The notes beneath the pieces are model-generated. The model was not told the origin of the DNA, did not search any database, and saw only the letters and a list, made by a program, of their open reading frames with translations. A DNA stretch of 64,000 nucleotides, from positions 682,001-746,000 of the forward strand of contig BCKL01000006.1 in the NCBI GenBank assembly GCA_001600635.1, given 5' to 3'. The stretch comes from Leucosporidium creatinivorum. Taxonomy: Eukaryota; Basidiomycota; Microbotryomycetes; Leucosporidiales; Leucosporidiaceae. How positions within the stretch are numbered: position 1 is the stretch's first letter; each line of letters starts with the position of its first letter. Made by a program: the position numbers and the translations under genes. Of the stretch, positions 38,637 to 50,600 are shown piece after piece.

Positions 38637-39932
38637 ATGCCCAACGTCTTGAGCTACAAAGGTGCGCTGCCCGCTGCTGTAGACCTTACATACTGATGAG
38701 TTGACCTGCTCCCACCTCATAGAAACCATCGACGAGGTCGCCAAGTTCCGTGAGCGAGCTCTCTCTCGCCTCTCCCCACCCTCGCAGGACGAGCTGACCT
38801 TCCTCTCACTTCTCCTATGATCGCCCGCGACAGTCGAAGTCATCTTCCACTCAATCCTCTACCTCCGCCACGTCTACCCGGCTCGTGCGTCTCTCCTCCC
38901 TCCCGCTCTCTCCTCTCCCGACTGACCTCGGCGCTCGCTCGCTCCCTTCAACCGCGATAGAGATCTTCGCGCAAAAGCAGAAATACGGCATCGCAGTCTG
39001 GCAGTCGCGGAACCCTCCGTTGACCGAGTATGTCAAGCGCATCGTCCAGTGCGTCAAGGAGGAGTTGGGCAAGGTGAGTTTGCTCGGTTCGGTCGAGCGG
39101 CTTAGGCCCAGCTGTCGCCGAGACGCTGGCTGACCCAGCTCTACGGAATCGAAATCAAAGCACACCCTACAGAAGGTCGCGCTCGTCATCAAAGCTACCA
39201 ACCTGGATGAAACGCCGCTCGAGCGGTTCGTCTTTGATTTCGAGTGGCTCGTCAATGAGAGGGAGTTGACCGGGGAGGATTTCGTGTGCGTGGTTCCACT
39301 CTGCTTGACGTTAAACAGATCTGACGACTAAGGGAGCCCTCTCTTCGCCCCCCGAACAGACCTGCCGCCCGAGGACTCTCCCGCGCCGACCTTGACGACC
39401 TCTTTCGTGCGCTGGTCAGCAAGATCAACTACGCCGCTACTCACTATGCCGAGCTCGATAGAGGTGTGTATTTGATCTTCTCGTACGCTCGGAGCTGTAC
39501 TGAACCACCATCCACTCCGGCCGAGCAGAAGTCTCTTTCGCCGTCGTCGCCGAGATGTTTGATCCCGAGCCTCCAGAGTCGGAGCAGGCCAGGCAGAAGG
39601 TGCGTGTCGCCCCCAGACTCTGAGGGGCAACGACTGATTCCGTCGGACGTTCCGCAGCTCGTTCCCACAGAATGGTTCCCCGCCGAGGAGAGGGCCTCCT
39701 CGGGCCAACCGAAGAACAGGCTCAACCCGCTCCGAAGCGTCTCGATGGGGATGCTGAGTGTGAGTTGAGCTTTCTGTAGGTACTGTCACTCGCGCTGATC
39801 CCCTCCCATCTACAGATGCAAGTCATGGTCGAGGAGCTGGAGGGGAGAAGCCAAGTTGCTGGCTCGGCGCCGTCTCATGCGCCGACGAGTTCGGGCGAGT
39901 CGGATGTCAAGGGCAAGGGACGCGCTTTCTGA
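38637..39932 (+). CDS. REV7: REV7/MAD2L2-like HORMA-domain protein
   Basis: Nine exons (38637-38661, 38723-38749, 38834-38884, 38961-39073, 39173-39285, 39360-39463, 39529-39599, 39658-39759, 39816-39932) encode 240 aa. The HORMA domain is complete: EVIFHSILYLRHVYPAQIF, then RNPPLTEYVKRIVQCVKEEL, VALVIKATNLDETPLERFVF and DFEWLVNERE, the loop and seat-belt area through LVPTEWFP and a final strand. This order and the ILYxRxVYP start are typical of MAD2L2/Rev7 and differ from Mad2 and Hop1. Rev7 bridges Rev3 and Rev1 in DNA polymerase zeta for translesion synthesis. The last 30 residues are Ser/Gly-rich and disordered. The neighbour 200 bp downstream on the same strand is ECO1. Confidence 0.88.
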
Positions 39933-40135
39933 TAGAGTGTTGTAGATAGGTGTGGGTGAGCTGTACTGTAGGGCTGTAGTTCTTCGAATCTCTCGCTCGC
40001 GGATCAACGCGTCGAAGCAAACACTCTCGTGACTTCGACCTTTCAGTTCTTGCTCTCCCGCCTCTTCGTCTCAACCGGCGACTCTCGTACTGTCGTACAA
40101 GCGAATACCTCTAGCTTCAACTGCTCCAGTACAGC

Positions 40136-41804
40136 ATGTCGAGCTCGTAAGTCGCCTTGTGTCTACCATTGAGCTGGGCGCAGCGCGTCAACGCTTTCCT
40201 CGCTGACTAGCGCTCCTTCACCACGAACAGCTTATCCGCCCGACCCGCCGTCAAGAGACAATACGGCTCGCGTAACAAAGCTACAGCTGCTTCCTCCTCG
40301 TATGTCCTGCTCTCCTTCAGCTCAAACTCACGCGAGCGACGCACTGACCCGCTCTCACACCTCTCGCTACAAATCTACAGCTCCCGCGCTTCTACCTCCT
40401 GCTCCACAACCAGCTCTAGTAGACGTTCCCTCGCTCCCAGCTCCGACTGGACCGACCTACTCTCCTCCGAGCAAGACCAAATAACCTCGCTCTCCTCCGA
40501 CGCGCCTCCAGAACCACCGAGCGACTCGCCTCCTACTTCACCACAGCCACTCGACGAGGGCAAACAAGTCATGTTGGACGAAACTACCCTCCCTACTACT
40601 CCCACCAAGAGGGAACGCAAACCGCCGAGAGGCGGACTGAGGGAGAAGGAGGCGGCCACGAAGGGGGATTTGAGGAGCTTTTTCGCGAGGGTGTCGCCGA
40701 GGAAGAGGAGCAGGAACGTTGATGAAGAGCCAGAGGACGAGGAGAGCAGGAGACCTGCACCGAGCTTGCCAGGGAGGAGGAAGGCGACTTCGGCGATGCT
40801 GGGCGAGGGACCGAGCTCGGCCGTTCAGCGCAGCAGCAGCAGCGGCACCACCTCCGGCAAGAGCAAGTCCAAACCCTCCACCAAGCCCAAGATGGAGCAA
40901 CTCTTCCTCGACCCCTTCGAAACGGCGGGACACTCGACCCTCTCTTGCCCCGTTTGTTCGCTTTCCTACTCTCGCACGCCAGAGGATATGAACCTCCACG
41001 ATAGGCATCATAAGAAGGTGGTAGGAGGGTGTGATTGGGTGGTCAATGATGCGGGGCTGAAGGGCGTTAGTGTGTTGGAGGAGGGAGTGGAGTGGGGTGG
41101 GAAGGAGGGAGGGAGGATCTTGATGGTTGATGCGGGTGCAGAGGGAGCTGTAGGCCGAAGGGTGAGTCGATGGGACGTACATCAGAGGTTTGGAAAAATC
41201 CGCTGACCGACCGAGCTCTCCTACAGATCAAGGACGTCCTCTCCACCATCGACACCGAACTCTCAGCGACCGAACTTACGGTCGACCAGCTTGTCGGCTC
41301 CAAGGTCTTTCTCTTTATCACGCCTCAACGCAAGGTCATTGCCGCTGCCGTCGTTCAACGTATCGAGGAGGCCTACGAGGTCGTCGTCTCTGCCTCACCG
41401 CCGTCTTCCGCATCCTCGAGTGAGGGATCCTCCTCGCCTTCGATAAATAGCACGCCCGACCCTTCGCTCCTCCGCTTCGGCGAGGACTCCGGAGCCATCT
41501 TCTGCTCGTGAGTAGTCTCTCCTTCCCCCTCGGAGCTCCCTTGCTGACCTCGTCTCCCCCTCGCAGCCCTCACCCCGTCCCCACCATTCTCGGCGTGCAC
41601 CGAATTTGGGCCACTACCTCCCACCGCCGATACGGGCTCGCCTCCCTTCTACTCGACCAGATGGCCGCTCGCTACATCTATGGCCATCCCATCACCCAGG
41701 AAAAAAAGAGCAAGGATGTAGCGTTCTCTCAGCCGACGGGCATGGGCAAGCTGTTGGCCAGGAGGTGGACGGGCGTGGAGGGGTTTAGGGTGTTTGTGGA
41801 GTAG
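40136..41804 (+). CDS. ECO1: ECO1/ESCO cohesin acetyltransferase
   Basis: Five exons (40136-40146, 40231-40299, 40381-41161, 41227-41507, 41567-41804) encode 459 aa. A disordered Ser/Pro-rich N-terminus of about 200 residues includes a PIP-box-like KGDLRSFF. A single CCHH zinc finger follows: CPVCSLSYSRTPEDMNLHDRHH. The acetyltransferase domain begins DVLSTIDTELSATE and has VFLFITPQRKVIAAAVVQRI; the ESCO-type core GVHRIWATTSHRRYGLASLL contains the acetyl-CoA loop. The close is VAFSQPTGMGKLLARRW. Eco1 acetylates Smc3 at replication forks to establish sister cohesion. The TPQRK...GxHRIW pattern is specific to the family. The start exon is only 11 nt. Confidence 0.92.
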
Positions 41805-42550
41805 TAGTAGTCCTGGGGACGTGCTTAGTGCTCAGAAGTGTGTTGTAAGAGCTTGCTTATCCGCTGTTGGACCTTCGGCGCCGAGGCTGACTTCGGAGAG
41901 GGGCCTGAGGCCGACCGCGAGCTTCAAAGGCTTCCGACTGAGCTGATCGAGCAGGCAGCTATATCTGCCAGTGCTGCACGCTGCACACTCTGCAGCTGGT
42001 TCGGAGCACCGTCGAGGCCTTGCCTGCGAAGCGAGGGAGCTTCAGCTTCGACGATTCCAGGCTTATCCTTCTCCTTCGCTCTGCTCGCCCTCACCTTTCG
42101 CCAGACACCCACAGCACTAGACTCATATCCTCCTGACCCGCACGGACTGGCTCTGCTCCACTCGACACGCCTCCCGCGCCACCCAGTCGTCAAGAAAGCG
42201 CATCCGCCTCCCTCGGGCTCAGTTCGGAACGGCTGGGCTATAGCAGCGGATTTGGGATAGCAGGGACAGTCACTGATAACAGACAAGATGAGCTGGGGCA
42301 GGTTTCACGGTGAGTTGGCTGCTCCTCGTGCGAAAGGCTGGGAGACGCTCGGGCGTCAGGCGGGGACGAGGGCTGGAGGCTGCAAGCTGGTGCAGCTTCA
42401 GTACAGCAGAAGCAAGATGAGGTGTATTCTTTCAGCGCGACGAAGCTGCTCTCACTTCCCTACAGCCTCATCCGAGCTGTTTCGCTGATCTCTCCTCTCC
42501 TCCCTCCCCCCTCGCCTCAAGTAGACCATCGCCCAACTCGCCCCTCCTCC
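41805..42550. promoter_or_regulatory. upstream region of the ATOS-like gene
   Basis: An ATG at 42288 opens a 7-codon frame (MSWGRFH) that meets a GTGAGT donor. I could not join it in phase to the main frame, so it may be a leader exon or an upstream ORF. Candidate acceptors lie at 42435 and 42469. No independent gene seen. Confidence 0.4.
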
Positions 42551-44473
42551 ATGTCCGTCTCCACTACCCGTTCCGAAACCGAATCTAGTACAGCGACTCT
42601 GTCTCCCTCCTCCGAGCCTATCGCCATCCCCAGCTCGCCTTCGCCCTTCTCCCCCTCGTCCTCCTCCTATCAGCAGCTCCACACTTCCTTCGACTCGTCA
42701 GCCTCATTCATCAGCCAAGCTGTCGATGGACCGCTACAAGATCTCCTGCCGGCCTTCAGTCATACCGCCGTTTCGAGCGGCTCGAGTGAGGGAGACGGCG
42801 CTTTCGTCGGATCCCCATCGCCGAGTTTAGGGTTCGGCAAGCCAGGAGACGGCCAAACGGCATTTTCAAAACGAGTCGTCTCGGCCCCCCTCCCCTACTC
42901 TACCTCTCCTCGCTCCCCCCTTGCTGGGCCCAGCTCTCCCGACCCATCCTCCTCCTCACCTCGGCGACGATCCGCCCAGTTTCCGCCTCCAGGATCCCCA
43001 ACACCGTCTCCCCAGCAGCCCTCGCCTTACTCCAATACACTTCATCCTTCTCCCACGCCAACCCGCCGTCGACGCTCATCCGTATCCCTCTCCTCATCGA
43101 GCGGCTCAGCGCCTCCATTCGGCTCGCTGGTCGGGTCATTCGAGCAGTCACTGCTTTCGGGTCGACTATCAGCTCTACCATCTCTCCCCTTACCCTTCGT
43201 CGCATCAATAGGCGTGCTCGGCGGCAAGGACGCTCCGACGAGGCTTCGCTGCCCGCCACACCTCACTATCCCGTTCGGAGCCTTTTACTACACCAACGGC
43301 GAGGGCACGAAGAGCTCTGCCCCCTACGTCGGCACCGTAGAGCTCGACGTGCACTATCTCTCCCTCCTCCACCCTCCATCTACCGCACCGCCCGATCCTC
43401 CATGCTCCCCGGCACCACCCTCGCCAAACCCTCCTCCCACTCCTCCTCGATTCCCCGGCTACCGCGTCCCTCGAGTCGGCCAAGTCCAACTCGTCGTCAG
43501 GAACCCTCATTCGACGGCCATCAAGCTCTTCCTCATCCCTTACGACCTGACGGGATTGGAGCGAGAAGGGAAAGGCGGCAAGACGTTCCTGCGTCAGAAG
43601 AGCTATACGGTGGAAGCTGGTGCTGGGGAGGACAGTAAAGGGAGACTGAGGTATGCGGTACATTTACAGTTCTGCTGCCCGCCTACGGGAATGGGGAAGA
43701 GCGCAGGAGGAGGGCCGACCATGGCGGCGGGAGGAAGGCCGAAAGCCCCTGCCGAGCCCAAGTACTACCTTCACGGCAATCTACGGGTCGTCTTTGCTTC
43801 CCGAGGGCTGGACTCCTCGGAGAAGCTGAGGGTCGTGGCTGAGGGACCGGAGGGAGTGCACTTGGCGGGAGCGGAAACGCCGTCGAAGCTGGAGGAGCGA
43901 TTCGCGCCGTATGGAGGGCCGGGGCTGGAGTGGGAGATTGCCAAGAGGAAGGCGAAGGAGAGGGAGAGAATGAGGGAGCTGACTGCCGCTGCTGAGGAGC
44001 GGAGTCGAGAAGCTCGCGATGGAGCGGAGGGCGAGACTGAAGCTGAGAGAAGGAGTGAGGAGCTGGGAGTCGCGCAGGATAGCGACATCTCCTCACCACC
44101 ACCACCAGCGTCACCATACGTCCACGACCCCAACGGAACGACTTACGACCTCGCTCACTCCTCGTCGCCCCTTACTCCTCCCATGTCGGCTTCTGCCTTC
44201 TCCTTCGCCACCTTCTCCTCGGCACTCCCTTCAGCAACACCTCCTCCATATCCACGCGCCGCTCTCCCGCGATCCTCCCTCTCAGAATCCCCCTCCTTCG
44301 CTTCGAGGCCAGCGTCGCCCATCCCTCCCTTCCTCACCAGCAACGTCAGCCAGCATCGTTCGCCGAGCTTGTCGGGATTGTCGACCTCGAGGCCGCCGAG
44401 TAGGAGTGGATCGGATGGCAGTGGAAGCGGGAGTGGGAGTGGCAGGAGCAGCGCTGGTGATTGCGGTCGTTGA
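42551..44473 (+). CDS. ATOS-family protein (DUF4210 plus meiotic chromosome-segregation domain)
   Basis: One long coding exon, 640 aa from the ATG at 42551. The first 190 residues are Ser/Pro-rich. A conserved block follows: SFEQSLLSGRLSALP, IGVLGG, then RCPPHLTIPFGAFYY and APYVGTVELDVHY, a proline-rich loop and GYRVPRVGQVQLVVRNPHST. Next come IKLFLIPYDLTGLE, KTFLRQKSY, LRYAVHLQFCCPPTG and YYLHGNLRVVFASR. This order is that of the ATOS proteins (formerly FAM214) and the S. pombe meiotic chromosome-segregation domain. The RNPxxTxIKxFxxxYDL and YLHGxxRxxF motifs are diagnostic. The C-terminus has a charged helix and a long Ser/Pro tail. The frame remains open to 42422, but upstream codons lie in intron-like sequence. 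Confidence 0.75.
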   Translation: MSVSTTRSETESSTATLSPSSEPIAIPSSPSPFSPSSSSYQQLHTSFDSSASFISQAVDGPLQDLLPAFSHTAVSSGSSEGDGAFVGSPSPSLGFGKPGDGQTAFSKRVVSAPLPYSTSPRSPLAGPSSPDPSSSSPRRRSAQFPPPGSPTPSPQQPSPYSNTLHPSPTPTRRRRSSVSLSSSSGSAPPFGSLVGSFEQSLLSGRLSALPSLPLPFVASIGVLGGKDAPTRLRCPPHLTIPFGAFYYTNGEGTKSSAPYVGTVELDVHYLSLLHPPSTAPPDPPCSPAPPSPNPPPTPPRFPGYRVPRVGQVQLVVRNPHSTAIKLFLIPYDLTGLEREGKGGKTFLRQKSYTVEAGAGEDSKGRLRYAVHLQFCCPPTGMGKSAGGGPTMAAGGRPKAPAEPKYYLHGNLRVVFASRGLDSSEKLRVVAEGPEGVHLAGAETPSKLEERFAPYGGPGLEWEIAKRKAKERERMRELTAAAEERSREARDGAEGETEAERRSEELGVAQDSDISSPPPPASPYVHDPNGTTYDLAHSSSPLTPPMSASAFSFATFSSALPSATPPPYPRAALPRSSLSESPSFASRPASPIPPFLTSNVSQHRSPSLSGLSTSRPPSRSGSDGSGSGSGSGRSSAGDCGR

Positions 44474-44793
44474 GTCGAGGTCAGAAAGTCTGAGCTGGAG
44501 GGGGGAATGAGCGTCACTCGTGTCGGCATTTGTAAGCATACGCAACTCGTTAGATCTCAGTAGATACCTTCTTTTTTTCGATGTCATGCAGCTGTCTTCG
44601 CTGTCAAAGGTTCGCCTGAGCTCAGCGCTGTCACCCCTCGTTCTCGACTCGGCCTTCGCTGCTCTCTCGGACGCGGAAGGGAAGGGACGAAATAGAGTTT
44701 TGATTCAGGACAGGGTCAAGGGGGTTACAGCGAGAGGTCGCGCAGGGGGTATCGATGGCAAAGCGAAAAGAAGGCAGGCGCCGAAGTAATCGC
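44474..44793. other. convergent intergenic region
   Basis: About 320 bp between the 3' ends of the ATOS-like and isocitrate lyase genes. A T-run lies near 44571. No gene seen. Confidence 0.5.
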
Positions 44794-47175
44794 TTAGTGC
44801 TTGAACTGCGACTCGCTGTGGGACAGGATGGCGAGGGGTCAGTGGAAGATTACATGGGGAGAAGCCTGGATGAACGTACGTGACTCCAGCTCCCATAGCG
44901 GCGGTACTGCTGACTCCTCCGGTGACGGTCTTCAGCAGGTTGTCGGCGTAGTCGGCTCCCGACCACTATTGGAGAGAGCGGAGAGGCGAAAGAGAAGGTC
45001 AGCGCGAGCTCTGTCAACTGCAAGGCGACACTTGAAAGAGGACGAACCTTCTGGTGAGTGAGAACGTCGGTACCGCACTCCCTCTCCTTGGCCTGGATGA
45101 GGTTGACGTAGGCCTTCATGCCGTCCTGCAGTGTAGAAGAAGAGTCGACATCAGCGAAGAAAAGACGGAGAGAACTCTGAGCGTGAACGTACGGTAGCGA
45201 ATGCCCTCGCGAACGAGTCCGAGATGTAGGCGTTCGAGTGCAGTCCGGCGAGCTGTAGGCGAGGTAGCGATCAGCAAGGCTCGGCCAAGAGAGGAAACTC
45301 AACGACCTACAGTGATGAACTGCCAGACGAAGCCGAGCTTGCCAAGCTCCCAAATGTACTCCTTCATCTGGCTCTCGTCGAGGCCAGCAGCGCTCCAGTT
45401 GAACGACGGCGAGAGGTTGTAGGCGAGCCACTTCCCGGGGTGCACGGCGTGGACACCAGCAGCGAACTCCTTGGCCTGTGCAAGGATGGGTGACTTGGTC
45501 TCCATCCAGAGGAGGTCGGTGTAGGGCGCGAAGGCGACGGCGCGGTTGATGGCGCACTGCGTTCCTCCTTGGTAGCGGTAGAAGCCCTCGCGAGTACGAG
45601 GAGCATCCCAGTCCCAGAAGATGGAGACGCCGAGGAGCGACTTGGCGAGCTTGATGGCCTGCTCGTGCGAGACGTGCGCCGACTGCTTGTGGAAGTCGGC
45701 GATCTTGGACTGGGAGGCGCCCTTGGCCTTGGCGGCGGCGGCGACGGCGTCCGAGTAGAGTGTGAGGCCAGCCGACTTGGTCCAGTCGTCCTCAATCTTC
45801 TGCAGAGCGTCGCCGTTGACGCCCGAGCGCTCGGCCTTGTTCATGACGGTGACGAGATGGCCGATGGACTCGTTGGTGGAGCCGAGGATGAACGCGTGGT
45901 CGCGCTCGTCGACGTTGGAGGAGAGGAGGGTGGCAGCCTCGGCGTCGGTCCGGGCGACAGCGAGGTTCTCGACGCCCATGATGTCGTATTGAAGGCGGAT
46001 GGCGATGAGGCGGTTGATGTGCTCCGAGATGGGGACGAGCACCTTGCCGGCCATGTGTCCACACTTCTTCGTTCCCGGCATCTGATCTTCGATGTGCATA
46101 CCAGCAGCTCCCTGCCGAGGCGAGTGAGCAAGGTCAGCGACCAAGTCCGAGCTATCGCCGACGGCCCGAAACTCACCTTCTCGACCATCATCTTGGTGAG
46201 CTTCATGACGGCAGTGAGTCCTCCATGTCCAGTATCTCCATCAGCGACGATGGGGCGAAGGTAGTCGATGTAGGGCGTCTTCGCACGCTCAGCTGCCGAG
46301 AGGCCGGAGCGAGCCTCGCGCTGTTTCCGGTCGTGGAAGAGCTGGGCCATGAAGAGGTGCTCGACCTTGTTGGGAACAGTGTTGGAAGGGTAATCTGTAG
46401 GTGTTTTGCGAGGAGAAAGATCAGCTTGCCGTGCGTCGGAGAAGAGGAACGGAGATGAGAGCGAGCTCACCGGCGAGATCAGGTCCAGGCTCGTTGGACG
46501 AGGAAGCGGTACTCGAGCACTGCCATCCAGAGACGTACACGGTGTCGAGGTACTTGGCCATCTGAGTAACCTGGACGGGGTCGAGCCTACGAAGCGAGAA
46601 AGGTGGCGGAACGGGTCGGGAGGGGTCAGCCTGACGGTCTCGGGAGCGCGGGAGGTTGTATGGACGTCCAAGGAGAGGTTTGAACCACTGCTGTGTAGCG
46701 CTACACTCCCCTGCTCCCCTACATACTCGACTTTGAGCGACCTGAGGGGCCTCCAGGATTTCCCCGCGTCCCGGGCTTCTTCACGTCGAACAAGCGAGGG
46801 AAAGGAAGTATTGGAATTGTAGGGGAGCAGACGACTCACGCTCCGTAAGTGTGGGAGACCTCCTTCTTGCTGGCCTTGTGCTTGAGGAGAGCGTGGAGCT
46901 TCTTGGCTTGGACGTTGGAAGGGTACGAGAGTTCGATAGTGCCCCTCTTGCTGACGACCTGCTCAGCAGTGTAGGGGCGCACGAGGCCGTTGAAGCGAGG
47001 GCTCTACATGACAGGGTACAAATTCAAGTTAGCCAGCTGTCCTCCAAGAGACGGCGACGACGAGCGACGAGGGCTCTTGCTCGGGGGCGGGATTGCGCAC
47101 CTTCCACCACTCGTTGACCTTGGCCACCTCTTGCTGGAAGTGAGTGTCCTCTTGCGCTTCGAATGATGGTGACAT
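44794..47175 (-). CDS. ICL1: isocitrate lyase
   Basis: A multi-exon gene beginning [20 protein letters not shown] at 47175 and ending in a 22-nt exon (44794-44815). Conserved segments in order are [58 protein letters not shown] and the catalytic-loop signature KKCGHM. The C-terminal half has [38 protein letters not shown], then [15 protein letters not shown] and [11 protein letters not shown]. The enzyme splits isocitrate into glyoxylate and succinate, the first glyoxylate-cycle step, needed on acetate, ethanol and fatty acids. The protein ends TESQFKH, with no SKL-type peroxisome signal. All catalytic motifs are intact. Confidence 0.95.
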
Positions 47176-47631
47176 GGTTTGCTGTAGGCGAGTTCTGAAG
47201 TGAGAAGTGAGATGTAAGAGACTGAAAGCCGGGATCGACTTTCTCGAAGTTCGAACTTGGCCGGTCACGCTCGTCGGCTCGACCAGCTCCGGCCTTCGCA
47301 GAGACCGGCGACATTTCACTGCTCCTCACACGCCCGACTCCTCGGCAAGGATCCTTGAGAGGCGTTTGACTCGAGTTTTGACTCGGTTTACTGTCGTGCA
47401 GCTGTCTTTGCGACCGACTTGAACCTATCTCCACACCCTCACCTACCCGCCCCGCCGAGGTCCGAAGCTGGCGATTCGCGAGCCTCAGATCGCTGTCTCC
47501 GACTCTCTCCGGCTATCCTGAATTGTTCAAACTAAGGTGTACCCTGGATTACAAAGGTCCGTCATGAGCGCCAGTCCATCCTTGCTATTAAGTGCGCCGT
47601 CCTCGCCTCCGTCTCACTCTCCTCTCCATCC
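47176..47631. promoter_or_regulatory. isocitrate lyase promoter and PLD 3' flank
   Basis: About 455 bp; no gene seen. It lies upstream of ICL1, which in fungi is usually induced by two-carbon sources, but I recognise no specific binding site. Confidence 0.4.
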
Positions 47632-50600
47632 TTAATCGTAGATGCTGAGCGGGGGGAGACGATCCTTGCTGAACAAGAAGTTTCCGCCTGCTGACTCGGC
47701 CTCGAGGAACCTGTGTGGCGAGATGCGAATTAGTGAGGGAGCTTCAGGTAAGAGGAGAAACGAGCGCCGAAGCGGCTCCGAAGCTGGTCGAGGAAAGTAG
47801 CTCACCTCGTAGGGAAGACGACTGTAAGAGAGTGAAATCGAAGATGAAAAAGAAGTCAGCGCCCTAGCTCGAGCGAAAATGACCGAAGACAAGAGGAACT
47901 CACCCAGCGTCCCCGACATCGACTCCAAGCACTCCTCCATCTGATCCCTCTCATGCGCCGGGAATCCCTCATCATGATCATGACCCTCGCCCGCAAGCGT
48001 GCTCGACCGCTCCCTGCCCTTGGGCGTATCCGAGCCGCTGTTGCCCTGGAAGGATGAGCCGACCGAGGAGAGCGCCCGAGCGCGACCGCTCCGAGAGTTG
48101 GTCTTGTGCATCGTTTCGCCTGCTGGGGGTTCGTTGGTCCCTTGGCCCATCGCTCCTCCGCCGCTGCCTCCTCCGCCGGAGCCGTGCGTGCCCTGGTGCT
48201 TCTCGGGGTTGGAGAAGGGCTCGTCGTCGCCGGCGGGAACCGAATCCTTGGGAGCCTGTGGAAGAGGGAAGGTGTTAGCTTCGTCGATCAGAGAAGGAGG
48301 GAGGGTTCAGAGCTCACCTTGTTGTGACGTTCGGCCCAGGTCTGATAACGTTGCGAGAAGCGAAGATGATCAGCGACAGCTCGGTGCTCGGCGAACAGGG
48401 CGAAAGGAGGAGCTCACCTGGAACTCGCGGTACTGCTTCCAAGTCTGCACCAGATCGTCGGGAACGCAACGGAAGACCTTGCGGTACGCCTGCGTGTTGC
48501 GAACAGCAGCTGCCATCCAAACGTCCTTGTAGAACGAGTCGACCAGCGGGTCACTGAAGCCATGAGGGTCGACAGTCGGCGCAGCGGTCGGTAGCGAGTA
48601 GACACTCTTGCCCTTCTCGCGCAAGTTGCGGTGCAGCGAGCTGGTAATCTTGTTCCGGTTGACGGCCGTCTCGTTGGCCTTGCTCGAGAAGTGCTCGGGA
48701 GGGCCGGAGGAAGTGGTCGTCCTCGAGCCCTGCGAGGTCGACTGAGAGCGAGAGCGAGAGTCGAACGAGGAGGGAGGTGCGGGAGGAGAGTCGGTGCCGG
48801 AGTTGGTGTCGGTGGTGGAGGTAGCGTCGGGCGAGGGAGGGTAGGATGAAGGAACCGAGAGGCGGTCGTTGGAAGGGCGGCCGTTGATGACGGGCTTCTT
48901 GGAGATGTCGGGAGGGGGAAGCTGATCCTGGATGCGGTGAGGGTGGACGTTGTCGCTGCTCGTCTCGGTGATGGGAGCCAGAGGGCGAACCGTCTCGTGC
49001 GAATCCTCCTCGACGCGCTGCTGGACGTCGGGGTCGGCCTCGAGCTTCCTCGTATCGTCGACGGCCGGGTTGCGCTGAGTCGTCTCCTCGCCGAGTTGAC
49101 GCTGAGCGTCCTCCTCGACCGTGCTGTGCTTCGACTTGCTCTGATCCTCCGAGCCGGGGTTGTCGTCGTAGATGTCGCCCTGGGTCATACGAGGAGGCGT
49201 GTTGGTCGTGCCCTTCTTGCGCTCCTTGACGGTAATGGAGCCTTCGACCTTCTTCTTGCCGTTGACCTCGTCCATCCGCTTCTTGTCCTCGCCGACGGGT
49301 CGACCCTCAGCCATCACCTTCTCCTCGAGAGTCGGTACGACGGTGGAAGCGAATCCCTTGCCCTCCTTGGTGCCCTTGACGATGCGGTCGGCGTCCGTCT
49401 CGGTCTCCTCGTCCTCAATCTGCTTCTTGGACGCTCCCTCCATTTCATCCTCGACGATGCCGAACGTCTTGCCGACGTTCTCGGTGCCCTTCTGCATGCC
49501 GAGGCTGACAACCTCCTTGGCGCCGGCCATAACGGATCCAGTGTTCTCGGCGAGCGAGCTGGCCATGGTGCGGGTCCAGGTGAAGGTGTCGCCGACCTTG
49601 GGCTTGCCCTCGCCGTGCGGCTCCTGCTGGTGGTCGGGGTCCCAGGCGTCCTCGTCCGTCTGCATCTTGTCGGGATTGGCCTCCTTCTTGAGCAGATCCT
49701 CGTGGGTTCCCTCCTGCGCCTCGAGCTCGTCGACGTCGACTCCGAGATGCTCGCGCATGAGGCGCACGCGCATCGTGTGGGCGAAGCGGCCGACCTTGTA
49801 GGGCTTGCCGGCCATGGTGCTGTCGATCATGTCGGTGTCGCGGATGATGCAGGCGAGCTCCGAGTCGCGGTCGCCGCGCTGCGAGCGCTCGTTGATGTTG
49901 GCCGAGCCGATGATGACGGTACGGTCGTCCACGATCATGGCCTTAGCGTGGATGTAGACCTGTTGAAGAGCGATACGATCAGCATCGAGCTCAGCGAGGA
50001 CTAGAGAGCATGTCAACTCACGGCTTCGGTCGTCAGCGCGCCCGAGCCGAGCTTGCCCCATCCTCGTAGGCCGAAGAAGGTGATGTACTCGTCGGGATCG
50101 ATACCCTCGCGGCGCAGGCGAGCGAAGATGGAGTGCTCGCCGCGGCAAATGGTCGCGTACTGGCACTCCATGATGAGGCGAACCGAACCGGCGTCCGAGT
50201 GGTCGATGGGGTAGGGGTCTGCGAGCGGAACGGAGAGAGTGAGTAGGTGCGAGGGGAGTCAAAAGAGCGAGAAGAGCTTACATCCTGGAACAAGAGGGAT
50301 GACGATGACGGCGCGCCATGGCGTTCCCTCGCTGTGAGCGCGGATGATCCTCGAGACGAGAGCGTCGCCAATCTTGTTCTCGATAGCGGTGCCCTCCACC
50401 TCAGTCGAAGAGATGAAGAACTGGTTCTCTGTGGAAATTGAAGAGAGTCAGCGCGCTGAAAAGAGAGCGTTGCGGAAGTGAGACGAACCGATGTAGACGA
50501 AATGATCCGAGAGCTGGATCGCCTTGATGTAGGCGTTCTGAATCTGCAGGCGAAGTCGGATCAGCGACTGTAGTCTCTTCCGCTCTCGACTAGCTACTCA

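Noticed and set aside
48937-50004. 355-codon plus-strand frame
   Set aside because: Antisense of the PLD HKD 2 and acidic insertion. The minus strand has the clear family motifs.
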